A DNA stretch of 64,000 nt from positions 124,001 to 188,000 of the forward strand of contig NZ_CP015093.1 of NCBI RefSeq assembly GCF_001975705.1, read 5' to 3'. Numbering within the stretch: the stretch's first letter is position 1; the number at the start of each line of letters is the position of its first letter. The position numbers and the translations under genes are program-made. The notes below the pieces were generated by a model. It saw only the letters and a list, made by a program, of their open reading frames with translations. It was not told the origin of the DNA and made no database searches. This stretch comes from Salipiger abyssi (GTDB lineage: Bacteria > Pseudomonadota > Alphaproteobacteria > Rhodobacterales > Rhodobacteraceae). Below are positions 45,060 through 53,474 of the stretch, in pieces.

Positions 45060-46652
45060 TCATTGGGCGATGGTGACGGTGCGCAGATCCAGCACGTTGT
45101 CGGCGCGCTGGACGGCCTCGACACCGTTGGCAAGACCCCAGCTGATCGGTTGCTGGTGCAGCGGGATATAGCCGTAATCCTCTTTCGCGATCTCGAAGGC
45201 CCGGCTGATCAGCGCCTGCCGTTCTGCCGGATCGACCTCCACCGCGATCTGTTTCGTCAGCGCGTCCACCTCGGGGTTGCAGTAGCCACCGAGGTTGAAC
45301 GGGCCGGTCGTGGCCTCTTGGTTGCGGCAGGACATCAGCAGGTTCAGGACCTCGTATGCATCCATCGAGCTGGGGGTCCAGGCGAGCAGATAGAAGGAGG
45401 TGTCATAGCCGCCTGCGGCGAGGATCTTGGCGAAATACTTGGATTTGGTCTGCGCCAGCAGATCCACCGTGACCCCGATGCGGGCCAGCATGCCGACCAC
45501 CGCCTGACAGATCATCTCGTCATTGACATAGCGGTCGTTCGGGCAATCCATCTGAAGCTCGAACCCGTCGGGATAACCGGCCTCGGCGAGCAGGTCCCGG
45601 GCCTGGTCCGGATCATAGGCATAGGGATCGTTCAGCGCCGGATCGAACCCGGTGACCTGCGGCGCGACCATCAGGCCCGCCGGGCTGGCCGAGCCCCGCA
45701 TGATGCGGTCGACAATCGCGGGGATGTTGATCGCGTGGGCAAAGGCCTGACGCACCCGGATGTCCTTGAACGGGTTGGCGTCGGTTACGTCGGAGCGTTC
45801 CAGCGTCGCGCGCATCTGGTCCATGCCCAGATAGACGGTGCGCGCCTCGGGGGTGACCATGACGCGCACGTCTTCGGTCTGCTTCAGGCGGTCCCAGTCC
45901 TGCAGGGGGATGGGATAGGCGAGCTGCACCTTGCCCGACAGCAGCGCCGCAACCCGTGTGGGGTCTTCCTGGATCGGGGTCAGCACCGCCTCGGTGACGT
46001 TGCCGGGAATGTCGGTCCAGTACCCGTCAAAGCGTTCCAGCACCGTGCGCACGCCCGACTGGCGCTCGACCAGCGCAAAGGGGCCGGTGCCGTTGGTGTT
46101 CAGGTTGGCGTAATTGGCCGAATTGGTATCGGCGACGCTGGTCGCCTCCGTCGCGCCGTTGGCTTCGGCCCAGTCCTCGTCGAGAATGTAGAAGAAGACG
46201 AGATCCTGCATCAGCGTCGGGACCGGCCCGGCGGTGGTGATGACAATCTCGTGGTCCGAGATCTTTTCGATATCCTCGATAAGCCGCGCGCGGCCTTTCT
46301 GGTCCGAGCCCTCGGTCAGCGCGCGCCGCCAGGAGAAGATCACATCGTCGGCGGTAAAGGCGTTGCCGTTGTGAAAGCTGACGCCCTCGCGAAGCGTGAT
46401 CTTCCAGGTGGTCGGCGACATGGTCTCCCACGCGGTGGCCAGCGCCGGCTGGATGGCCATGTCGCCGTCATAGGCCGTCAGCCCCTCATAGATATTGCCG
46501 AGAAAGCCCAGCGTGAAGGTCTCGTTCAGCGCTTGCGGGTCGAGGCCCTGCACATCGCCCTGATAGGCATAAGTCAGCGTCTCGGCCTGCGCCGTGGCCA
46601 GGTTCAGAGACAGCGCACAGACGGCGCTGCCAAGCAGGCAGGTCAGTTTCAT
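45060..46652 (-). CDS. dppA: Peptide ABC importer substrate-binding protein (SBP_bac_5)
   Basis: This 530-residue periplasmic protein of the DppA/OppA family has a signal peptide at about residues 1-23 (cleavage after TAQA). Family blocks include YAYQGDVQGLDPQALNETFT, the ligand-region WKITLREGVSFHNGNAFTADDV, and RVRQAFAHAINIPAIVDRIM. It delivers small peptides or related compounds to the DppBC channel. Its operon partners (dipeptidase, aminotransferase) suggest dipeptides as a nutrient source. A 79-bp gap separates it from the YbaK-like gene upstream. Confidence 0.92.
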   Translation of the reverse strand: MKLTCLLGSAVCALSLNLATAQAETLTYAYQGDVQGLDPQALNETFTLGFLGNIYEGLTAYDGDMAIQPALATAWETMSPTTWKITLREGVSFHNGNAFTADDVIFSWRRALTEGSDQKGRARLIEDIEKISDHEIVITTAGPVPTLMQDLVFFYILDEDWAEANGATEATSVADTNSANYANLNTNGTGPFALVERQSGVRTVLERFDGYWTDIPGNVTEAVLTPIQEDPTRVAALLSGKVQLAYPIPLQDWDRLKQTEDVRVMVTPEARTVYLGMDQMRATLERSDVTDANPFKDIRVRQAFAHAINIPAIVDRIMRGSASPAGLMVAPQVTGFDPALNDPYAYDPDQARDLLAEAGYPDGFELQMDCPNDRYVNDEMICQAVVGMLARIGVTVDLLAQTKSKYFAKILAAGGYDTSFYLLAWTPSSMDAYEVLNLLMSCRNQEATTGPFNLGGYCNPEVDALTKQIAVEVDPAERQALISRAFEIAKEDYGYIPLHQQPISWGLANGVEAVQRADNVLDLRTVTIAQ

Positions 46653-46731
46653 TGGATTCTCCTTGTTGAGATGTGCCGCCGATTTTTCGGTCTTGTTTTT
46701 TTTGAGTGTTTCCGTTTCGGACGCTCGGTCG

Positions 46732-47214
46732 TCACGATGTCCCCGGCGGGGCCGTGAGCAGGCGCGCCCCGACCGCGTCTTTCAGGGTTTTGGGATCGAC
46801 CGAGAAAACATGTCGCGGCGATCCCGCCGCCGCCCAGACAGAGGGCCAGGCCAGCAGCGCGGGGTGGATGAAGACCGGCAGCGGATGCAGATGGCCGAGG
46901 GGCGCGACCCCGCCAATCGCAAAGCCTGTCTCGGCCCGCACCTTCTTGGGGTCGGCGCGCGTCAGGGCGCCGCCGATATCGCTGGCGGCGGCGTTCAGAT
47001 CGGCCTGCATATCCCCGGGGATGAGCAGCAGCACGAGGCTGCCGTCGTCGCTGCGCTCGAAGATCAGGGATTTGACGATCTGCGCGGTCTCGCAACCGCA
47101 GGCCCGCGCCGCGTCCTCGGCGGTGCGCGTGCTTTCGGGCATCGCCAGAACCGTGATCTCCAGCCCCGCCTCGGCGGCCGCGTCCTCGACGCGCCGGGTG
47201 CTCTTGCTGCTCAT
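46732..47214 (-). CDS. YbaK/ProX-type aminoacyl-tRNA deacylase family protein
   Basis: This 160-residue protein has the YbaK/EbsC fold: RVEDAAAEAGLEITVLAMPE at the start, the conserved IVKSLIF (Lys about residue 44), a GDMQADLNAA helix, and AIGGVAPLGHLHPLPVFIHPAL near 110-130 with the GG/GH substrate-pocket residues. Such proteins remove wrongly attached amino acids (Cys, Ala or others) from tRNA(Pro), or act on free substrates. ATG 47214 overlaps the dipeptidase stop (ATGA). Its place in a peptide-use operon is unusual and could mean it clears tRNA mischarged by an imported amino acid; that is inference. Confidence 0.82.
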   Translation of the reverse strand: MSSKSTRRVEDAAAEAGLEITVLAMPESTRTAEDAARACGCETAQIVKSLIFERSDDGSLVLLLIPGDMQADLNAAASDIGGALTRADPKKVRAETGFAIGGVAPLGHLHPLPVFIHPALLAWPSVWAAAGSPRHVFSVDPKTLKDAVGARLLTAPPGTS

Positions 47215-48218
47215 GCGACACCTCCGCCCGGCATCGTCAGCCTGAGATAATTGCCGCCGAGGATGCCGCGGATCTCGTCCTGACCGAAGCCGGCGGTTTC
47301 GAGCTCCGCGACCAGATCGCCGAGCTGTTCCGGCTGGAAAAAGCTCCATGGCGGCGTGGGATAGCCGCGCGGCCACCGCGCCTTGTTCTTGTGATAGAAG
47401 GCATAGTCGCTGCCTTCGAGATACATGAAGTCAAAGCCCAGCCCGACGCGGTCGGCGCCGATGATCCCGGAGATATGGGCGATGTGGCGCGCGACCTCGC
47501 GCGGCAGGTCCGGGCCGTCCGCGCCCAGAAAGAACCCGACCCCGTTGACGCCGACATAGCCGCCGGCCTCCGCAACCGCCCGTATCTGTTCGTCGGTGAT
47601 GTTGCGCTCGTGGTCATAGAGCGCGCGGGCGTTCGAATGCGAAAAGATCGGCGGCTGCGACAGGCCCATCTCCAGCACATCGAAGGTGGTTCGCGCGCCG
47701 CAATGGGTCAGGTCGACCCGCATGCCGGCGCGATCCATCCGCACCACCAGCTCGCGGCCATAGGCGCTCAGCCCGGCATTGCGCGGCTCATGGCATCCGT
47801 CGGCAAAGACATTCGCCTCGTTATAGGCCAGGATCGCGCGCCCGATGCCGGCCTGAAAGAAGGCATCGACCAGTTGCAGATCGCGCGAAAACGGTGTCGC
47901 CGACTGGAAGTGCAGCGAGGCCGAGAAGCGCCCCTCTTTCTGCGCGGCGGCAATCTCCTCTGCGGTCCGCGTCAGGACAATGCCGGCGTCGCGTGTCAGC
48001 CGGGACAGCTCGCCGAGATTGGAGAGCGCATCGGTCTCGGATTCCCGTCCGCTGGCCACGGTTAGCGACACATGGGTGATGCCGGCGGTCTGAAAGCGCT
48101 GCATCTGGTCGGCGAAATTCGCATCCGCCGGCAGGTAGGGGCGCGACCAGGGCAGAAGCCCGTCGATCACGGGCGCGCCGTCGAGCCATGGGAAGCGCTT
48201 GACGAGTGCATTGCTCAT
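47211..48218 (-). CDS. Membrane dipeptidase family (renal dipeptidase-like) zinc peptidase
   Basis: This 335-residue enzyme of the peptidase M19 family probably hydrolyses dipeptides, often with a D-residue at the C-terminus. It has the VDLTHCGARTTFDVLEM metal His, the SHSNARALYDHERNITDEQI motif (about residues 196-215), and the late GLGFDFMYLEG Asp. The usual DGHND at the start is altered here to IDGLLPW, so one zinc ligand may differ. No signal peptide is seen, so it is cytoplasmic and acts on imported peptides. It overlaps RidA and YbaK genes by four bases. Confidence 0.85.
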   Translation of the reverse strand: MSNALVKRFPWLDGAPVIDGLLPWSRPYLPADANFADQMQRFQTAGITHVSLTVASGRESETDALSNLGELSRLTRDAGIVLTRTAEEIAAAQKEGRFSASLHFQSATPFSRDLQLVDAFFQAGIGRAILAYNEANVFADGCHEPRNAGLSAYGRELVVRMDRAGMRVDLTHCGARTTFDVLEMGLSQPPIFSHSNARALYDHERNITDEQIRAVAEAGGYVGVNGVGFFLGADGPDLPREVARHIAHISGIIGADRVGLGFDFMYLEGSDYAFYHKNKARWPRGYPTPPWSFFQPEQLGDLVAELETAGFGQDEIRGILGGNYLRLTMPGGGVA

Positions 48219-48571
48219 TGCGCGCCCTCCGGAGAAAAGGCCGTCACGGCGATCTCCACCCGGTATTGCGGCGCGGCCAGGCCCGATTGCACACAGGCGC
48301 GGGCGGGGGCGGCCTCCTTGGCCACCCAGCCGTCCCAGACCGCGTTCATCGCGTTGAAATCGGCAATGTCGGCCAGCCAGATATTGGCGGATACGAGATT
48401 GCGCCGGTCCATGCCCGCCGCCGCCAGCAGCGCGTCGATCTTTTCCAGGATTGCGGCGGTCTGCGCCGTGGCGTCCGCGCCTTCGGCGACCTGTCCCGCG
48501 ACAAAGAGGAAGCCGCCGGCGCTGATCGCCTGGCTCATGCGGGGGCCGGGCTCGAAACGTGCGATGCTCAT
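48215..48571 (-). CDS. RidA-family (Rid/YER057c/UK114) protein
   Basis: This 118-residue protein of the Rid family has SQAISAGGFLFVAGQVAEGADATAQTAAIL and the C-terminal YRVEIAVTAFSPEGAQ. RidA proteins hydrolyse reactive enamine/imine intermediates from PLP enzymes. The canonical Arg105 of active RidA is not obvious (the region reads SGLAAPQYRVEI), so it may belong to a Rid subgroup without deaminase activity. It lies between the aminotransferase and the dipeptidase genes with ATGA overlaps on both sides, which supports a role with that PLP enzyme. Confidence 0.87.
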   Translation of the reverse strand: MSIARFEPGPRMSQAISAGGFLFVAGQVAEGADATAQTAAILEKIDALLAAAGMDRRNLVSANIWLADIADFNAMNAVWDGWVAKEAAPARACVQSGLAAPQYRVEIAVTAFSPEGAQ

Positions 48572-49743
48572 ACCGACCAGGCCCTCCGGATGCGGTCGCG
48601 CAGATCGCTCATGCGGGAGACCGGTTCGTTGGCGTAGACAAAGCGCAGATAGCGGCCCGCCTGCGCGTCTTCGCCCCAGCCGGTCATCGGGGTTGCGGCG
48701 ATGGCGCCATGATCGAACAGGTGCTGCGAGGCCTCGCCCGGCGCCATGCCCAGAGCGACGGTGTCAATGAGCAGCGACCAGCCGCCATCCGGCGAGACGA
48801 CCGGCAGGCCGTCCATGCTCGACAGGATATGATCGCGCCGCGCCTTCCATTCCGCCGTAGCCGCGGCCACGCCGTCATCCTCCGCCGTCAGGGCCGCCGC
48901 CGCGCCCATCATGGCGATGCCGCCCTGGCACACGACATTGGTGAGGCTGACCAGAGCGATGTCCTTCATGATCTCGCGCGGGCCGACGATCCAGCCCACG
49001 CGCCAGCCGATCATCCGGTATTCCTTGGAGGCGGCGCCGATGGTGATCACCCGATCTGCCATGCCGCTGAAGCTGGCGGGGTGAAGGACCGGCGCATCGG
49101 TGAAGAGGATGCGCTCCATCGCGGCGTCATGCACGATCCAGGCATCCGTGGCCTCCGCCGCCTCGCAGATCGCCTGCCATTCCTCATGGGTGTGCACGAT
49201 CCCGCTCGGCATCGAGGGGCTCATGGTCAGGATCGCCCGGACCTTCGGCGAGACCGCCTGTTTCAGCGCGTCGAGATCGAGCCGCCAGCGACCGTCCTGC
49301 ACCACCAGCGGCACGAGTTTCGGGATGCCGCCGGAGAGGCGGATGCGGTTGAGCAGCCCGGCATAGGCCGGATCCGTGATGATCACCTCGTCGCCGGGCT
49401 CGATCAGCGCCAGCAGCGTGTTCAGCACGCCCGAGAGACCGCCGGACGAGATGATGCATTCCGCCTCCGGGTCGTAAGTGACGCCTGTCGTGGCAGAGAC
49501 CCGGGCGGCCGCGGCCCGGCGCAGCTCGTGCAGCCCCAGGAAGGGCAGGTAGCTGTTGGCATCGTCCCGGGTCACCGCCGCCCGCGTCGCCTCGATGGCC
49601 GCCTTGGGCGGTGCGATGTCGGTATCGAGGTTTTCGAGACGGAGCATCTCGGCACTGTTGAGCGCGTCCGCCGCGTTCCCCATCCGGTCGACGCCGATCC
49701 CCGGGATGTGCGCAATTCTTGAGACTGTCACATGATTCTCCAT
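48568..49743 (-). CDS. PLP-dependent aminotransferase (class I/II)
   Basis: This is a 391-residue fold-type I aminotransferase. The internal aldimine Lys is in GAASKEYRMIGWRVGW (about residue 236), the cofactor-binding Asp in DAWIVHDAAMERILF, and the carboxylate-binding Arg in RYLRFVYAN. The position usually held by Tyr after Asp (D-x-Y) is a Met here. It heads the leftward operon, so it probably deaminates an amino acid released by the dipeptidase. The donor is unknown. ATG 49743 lies against a perfect palindrome that is the likely GntR operator. Confidence 0.88.
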   Translation of the reverse strand: MENHVTVSRIAHIPGIGVDRMGNAADALNSAEMLRLENLDTDIAPPKAAIEATRAAVTRDDANSYLPFLGLHELRRAAAARVSATTGVTYDPEAECIISSGGLSGVLNTLLALIEPGDEVIITDPAYAGLLNRIRLSGGIPKLVPLVVQDGRWRLDLDALKQAVSPKVRAILTMSPSMPSGIVHTHEEWQAICEAAEATDAWIVHDAAMERILFTDAPVLHPASFSGMADRVITIGAASKEYRMIGWRVGWIVGPREIMKDIALVSLTNVVCQGGIAMMGAAAALTAEDDGVAAATAEWKARRDHILSSMDGLPVVSPDGGWSLLIDTVALGMAPGEASQHLFDHGAIAATPMTGWGEDAQAGRYLRFVYANEPVSRMSDLRDRIRRAWSV

Positions 49744-49755
49744 ATTGGATCCAAT
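49744..49755. promoter_or_regulatory. Palindrome ATTGGATCCAAT, probable GntR operator
   Basis: A perfect 12-bp palindrome lies directly before the aminotransferase start codon and about 64 bp before the GntR gene, in a short AT-rich region. FadR-type regulators bind short palindromes of this kind, and the position would let one repressor control both directions. Confidence 0.5.
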
Positions 49756-49818
49756 TTTGAAGATAATAAGTCAGAGAGTCATATTGCCTGTCAAGGTTTG
49801 CGTTGCTAAGAGATTTTC

Positions 49819-50466
49819 ATGAGCGAGGCACAGACGAAGCGCGGCGACCGCGCGCAGCACATTCATTTCCTGATCCGCGATGCGATCATCACCGGCAAAC
49901 TCGCGCCGGGCAGCGCCCTGCGTCAGGAAGAGCTTGCCAAGACCTATGCCTCCAGCCGCATGCCGATCCGCGAGGCCCTGCGATCGCTGAGCGCAGAAGG
50001 GCTGGTGCAGCTCATCCCGAACCGCGGTGCCATCGTCGCGCCGATCGACCCGAACGAGCTTCGCGAGAATTTCGAGATGCGGGAGGCGGCGGAGACCCTC
50101 GCCATCCGTCTCGCCCTGCCACATCTGTCGAACGCCCATATCGACCGGGCGGCCGAGATCCAGGACCAGATCGAGAGCTGCAAGATCGAGGATTTCGGCA
50201 GACTGAACAAGGCGTTCCACCTTTCGCTCTACGAGCCGTCAAACCGTCCCAGATTGTTGGCGCATATCGGCAGCCTGCACGATATCGCCGAGCGCTATCA
50301 TCGCTTTACCCTGCAACAGCTCGACTATTTCGATCGCTCGTCAGCGGATCACAGGGCCATTGTCGACGCGTGCTACAAACGGGACGCGGAGAGGGCCATC
50401 AGCCTGACATCGTCTCACATCGTCGATGCCGGCAAAACGCTCGAAAGCTACCTGCGAAACGTGTGA
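49819..50466 (+). CDS. GntR-family regulator (FadR/FCD subfamily)
   Basis: This is a 215-residue regulator. The N-terminal winged HTH has GSALRQEELAKTYASSRMPI followed by REALRSLSAEGLVQLIPNRG (about residues 33-75), and the all-helical FCD ligand domain spans about 80-205, with metal-site candidates in HLSLYEP and the DHRAIVDAC histidine. It is divergent from the peptide-utilisation operon and is its likely regulator. The effector is unknown. Confidence 0.9.
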   Translation: MSEAQTKRGDRAQHIHFLIRDAIITGKLAPGSALRQEELAKTYASSRMPIREALRSLSAEGLVQLIPNRGAIVAPIDPNELRENFEMREAAETLAIRLALPHLSNAHIDRAAEIQDQIESCKIEDFGRLNKAFHLSLYEPSNRPRLLAHIGSLHDIAERYHRFTLQQLDYFDRSSADHRAIVDACYKRDAERAISLTSSHIVDAGKTLESYLRNV

Positions 50467-50816
50467 GCGCTTCGGAACACGCGTGATTTCCGGTACGGTG
50501 CGCCTTCCTGGTCAGGTGCGTCTCTCTTGAGGTGACAGCCAGAGTTGTCGAGCGTTGCCCGTCCCGTTGCACCGGTGTGGCTTGCCGACCAGCTGGCGAA
50601 AAGACCTGTCCCGGCCCCTCCGCAGCGGTCGCCCGGAACGCTTCATGGCGGCGCGGAAGACGAAGAGAGGCCACGACAGGGCGCGCGGAACGATCCTGCC
50701 GCAAACGGGACGAGACGGCGATCCGGGACGATCTGAGCTGGCTGGGCGAAGAGCTTTCCGCACAGGCAGCGCCCCTGCCCGGCGCGGTCATGGTTTCATG
50801 ACATCTCGTGTGCCGG
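50467..50816. other. 350-bp intergenic stretch without a recognisable gene
   Basis: Between the GntR gene and the 3' end of the HTH-citrate synthase gene several overlapping open frames exist on both strands, all arginine-rich and without motifs. I see no clear stem-loop terminator and nothing else I can name. Confidence 0.5.
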
Positions 50817-52016
50817 TCACATCTCCGCATCACGGCCAGGCGCAGGGCCGGTATACTGCGCCCGAGGGCGGATCAGCTTGCCCTCGCCATATTGCTCCAG
50901 CGCATGGGCGATCCAGCCGACCGTGCGGCCCACCGCAAAGACGACATGCCCGCTGTCCTTCGGCAGGTCGAACGCGAGGCGGATCGCGGCCAGCGCGAAA
51001 TCGACATTCGGCAACTTGCCGACCGTCTCCGCCATGACCGAGACAAGCGCATCCCTCTCGGGATCGGGCGGCAGCAGCGGCAACAGCGCCGCCGCCCTCG
51101 GATCTCCATCGGGATAGAGCGGATGGCCGAAGCCGGGCACCCCCTCCCCCCGCCGCAGCCGCGTCTCGACCTCCGCTTCGGCATCGCCGTGACAATCCTC
51201 AAGCAGCCGCTCGACAAGGCTGATCGTTCCGCCGTGCAACGGCCCGCTGAGCGCCGAGAGCCCTGCGGTCAGGCAGGCCCCAAGCGACGCGCCGGTCGAG
51301 GCGACCACGCGCACCGCGAAGGCCGAGGCGTTCAGTTCGTGATCGGCCAGCAGCACCAGCGCCCGGCGGACGACTTGCTCCGCCGCAGGATCGAGCCCCC
51401 AGGCCGACGAGAGATGTTCGTGGACGGGCCGAGCCCCCGGCGCCGTGCCGCTGGCGGCAGCGGCGGTGGCTCGCAACAGCGCCACCGCACCGTGCCAGAG
51501 CCGCGGGCTGGCGCGTTGCCACGCGGTCGCCCGGCCCGCCGCGACGAAGGGCAGCAACGCCTGACACCGCTCCGTCAGCGGCAGCCCCGCCGCCCGCTCC
51601 AGAAGCCCGCCATCCCAACCGGCCTCCGGTGCCGCCGCCCCGGCAAAGGGGTCGCTGTCGCCACAGGACCAGAGCAGGCGCGCGGTGTCTTCCAGCGTCG
51701 CGTGCCCGGCCCAGTCCACGGCATCCTGACCGCGAAAGCCGAGACGTCCGCGCTCGATCTGTGAGATGCCGGAGGACAGCACGGGAAAGCCCCAGTCGAG
51801 CGTCGTCGCCGCCACGTCGCGCGGGCGCCGCCCGACACTCTTGCGCCGCCGCATCTGTTCGATGTCATGCAGATCGTAGAGGCGGCGGCGTGGATCTCCC
51901 TCCACGTTCACGGCGCGGATCAACCCCCGGCTGACATAGGAATAGAGCGTTGCGCGGCTGATGCCGAGGGTCTCGGCGGCCTGTTCCGCGCTGAGATAGG
52001 TATCTGCGTCGGGCAT
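50817..52016 (-). CDS. Citrate-synthase-family protein with N-terminal DNA-binding domain
   Basis: The 399-residue product has an excisionase/MerR-like helix-turn-helix at about residues 7-60 (YLSAEQAAETLGISRATLYS, then RGLIRAVNVEGDPRRRLY). A complete citrate-synthase core follows, with all three catalytic positions present: His in GPLHGGT, His in GFGHPLYPDGDPRA and Asp in NVDFALA. The protein may be an enzyme that also binds DNA. It is divergent from a second citrate synthase gene across 83 bp that contain two AT-rich palindromes, so control of that promoter pair is plausible. Members of this architecture are common in alphaproteobacteria, but I know of no clear functional description; the acyl-CoA used (acetyl-, propionyl- or other) is not evident. 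Confidence 0.85.
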   Translation of the reverse strand: MPDADTYLSAEQAAETLGISRATLYSYVSRGLIRAVNVEGDPRRRLYDLHDIEQMRRRKSVGRRPRDVAATTLDWGFPVLSSGISQIERGRLGFRGQDAVDWAGHATLEDTARLLWSCGDSDPFAGAAAPEAGWDGGLLERAAGLPLTERCQALLPFVAAGRATAWQRASPRLWHGAVALLRATAAAASGTAPGARPVHEHLSSAWGLDPAAEQVVRRALVLLADHELNASAFAVRVVASTGASLGACLTAGLSALSGPLHGGTISLVERLLEDCHGDAEAEVETRLRRGEGVPGFGHPLYPDGDPRAAALLPLLPPDPERDALVSVMAETVGKLPNVDFALAAIRLAFDLPKDSGHVVFAVGRTVGWIAHALEQYGEGKLIRPRAQYTGPAPGRDAEM

Positions 52017-52025
52017 CTTCTCACA

Positions 52026-52053
52026 TTGATTAATTTAATCAAGATTGATCAAT
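52026..52053. promoter_or_regulatory. Double palindromic operator between the two citrate synthase genes
   Basis: TTGATTAATTTAATCAA (52026-52042) is a perfect odd palindrome and ATTGATCAAT (52044-52053) a perfect even one; both contain TTGAT half-sites. They lie 10-37 bp upstream of the HTH-citrate synthase start and 46-74 bp upstream of the other gene, in an otherwise GC-rich region. Confidence 0.6.
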
Positions 52054-52099
52054 ATACCTAGGGTCATCATCTTGCCGCCTGTCAATCAGGAGGACCAAG

Positions 52100-53221
52100 A
52101 TGACCGATCATGTGAAATCCCTCTCGCCCGCCCAAGCCGCCCCAGGGCTTGACGATGTCATTGCCGCCGAGACCGGCCTTTGCCTCGTCGACGGGGCCGT
52201 CGGACGGCTGGTTCTGCGCGGCTACGATCTGCATGCCCTCGCCGACTGGAGTTTCGAGGCGGTTCTTGCCCTGCTGTGGCAGGGTCTCACCCCGGCAGAG
52301 ATGACGGAGGCCGAGATTCGCCATGCGCTCGGCACCGCGCGCTGCCGGCTTTTCGCGAAGGCCGAGGCGCTCCTGCCCGCGACCGACGACCTGTCTCCGG
52401 TCGAGGCGTTGCGGCTGCTGCTGTCGTCGCTGGCCGATGCCGAACGCATGCCGCATCATATCCTCGCGGTGGCAGCGGCACCGGTCTTCGCCGCCGCAAT
52501 CGCCCGTCGCCGGGCCGGTCAGGCGCCGGTTGCGCCGGACGCAACGCTTGGCCATGCCGCCGATTTCCTGCGCATGCTGCGCGGCGATCTTCCCGGCGCG
52601 GCGCATGTGCGCGCGCTCGACACCTATCTGGTAACCGTTGCCGATCATGGGCTGAACGCCTCGACCTTCACCGCGCGCGTGATCGCCTCGACGCGGGCGG
52701 GGCTAATCTCTTCGGTGGTCGGCGGGCTCTGTGCCCTGAAGGGGCCGCTGCATGGCGGCGCGCCAGGCCCGGTTCTGGACATGCTGGATGCGATCGGATC
52801 CGAGGCCGATATCCGTCCGTGGATCACTGCGGCGCTGGCGCGCGGCGCGCGGCTGATGGGCTTCGGCCACCGGATCTACCGCGTGCGCGATCCGCGCGCC
52901 GATGTGCTGAAAGGCGTTGTCGGAAGTTTGCGCGCCGACGGCACCCGCATCGCCTTTGCCGAGCAGGTGGAAGCCGAAGCGCTGGCACAGCTCGCCGAAA
53001 AGAAACCGCTGCGCCCGCCGGAGACCAATGTAGAGTTCTACACCGCGCTGGTGCTCGAAGCCCTTGGCTTTCCGCGCGACAGCTTCACCAATGTCTTTGC
53101 CGTCGGACGCATGGCCGGCTGGACCGCCCATGTGCTGGAGCAGGAGGCGCAGGGGCGGCTGATCCGTCCGCAATCGCGCTATGTCGGCCCGATGCCGGGG
53201 CATGCAAGCGCGGCTGGATAG
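52100..53221 (+). CDS. Citrate/2-methylcitrate synthase family enzyme
   Basis: The product has 373 residues, short for a citrate synthase and without the extra N-terminal domain of the gram-negative hexameric type. The active-site His residues are in GPLHGGAPGPV and GFGHRIYRVRDPRADVL. The third position, normally Asp (NVDFY), is Glu here (TNVEFYTALVLEALG), a change seen in some 2-methylcitrate/citrate synthases. A ribosome-binding site (AGGAGG, 6 bp upstream) supports ATG 52100. It is probably regulated from the shared palindromes. The exact acyl-CoA is uncertain; propionyl-CoA would connect to the isoleucine operon, but no prpB/D genes are nearby. Confidence 0.88.
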   Translation: MTDHVKSLSPAQAAPGLDDVIAAETGLCLVDGAVGRLVLRGYDLHALADWSFEAVLALLWQGLTPAEMTEAEIRHALGTARCRLFAKAEALLPATDDLSPVEALRLLLSSLADAERMPHHILAVAAAPVFAAAIARRRAGQAPVAPDATLGHAADFLRMLRGDLPGAAHVRALDTYLVTVADHGLNASTFTARVIASTRAGLISSVVGGLCALKGPLHGGAPGPVLDMLDAIGSEADIRPWITAALARGARLMGFGHRIYRVRDPRADVLKGVVGSLRADGTRIAFAEQVEAEALAQLAEKKPLRPPETNVEFYTALVLEALGFPRDSFTNVFAVGRMAGWTAHVLEQEAQGRLIRPQSRYVGPMPGHASAAG

Positions 53222-53310
53222 GCCCCGGCGGCGGTGGGCGCGGGGCGGCTGAGGGGCGGTCCCGCGGCAGAGACGCGTTGAAACCGCCGCGCATCTTGAT
53301 AGGGTGGCGG

Positions 53311-53428
53311 CACCCTAGGGGGGTCCCGACAAGGGGCTGAGAGTCTGATGGCACGGCGGCCGCGACGGCCACGGGCAGCGCAGTGACCCTTTGAACCTGA
53401 TCCGGATCATGCCGGCGAAGGGACAGGA
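53311..53428 (+). ncRNA. TPP riboswitch (THI element)
   Basis: The conserved THI blocks are present: AAGGGGCTGAGAG in the 5' half (near 53331-53343), then GACCCTTTGAACCTGATC and CGGATCATGCCGGCGAAGGG in the 3' half (near 53386-53422), with a longer P3 arm between. The element lies 47-60 bp before the Nudix gene and should lower expression of the Nudix-thiD pair when thiamine pyrophosphate is abundant. The boundaries are approximate. Confidence 0.92.
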
Positions 53429-53474
53429 CCGCAGTGCTTTCTTGCCCTTGCCGGCCTCAGCAACAGAGGCCGCA

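Noticed and set aside
50532..50801. Short frame ending DLSWLGEELSAQAAPLPGA
   Set aside because: No homologous family recognised, no ribosome-binding site, and competing frames on both strands.
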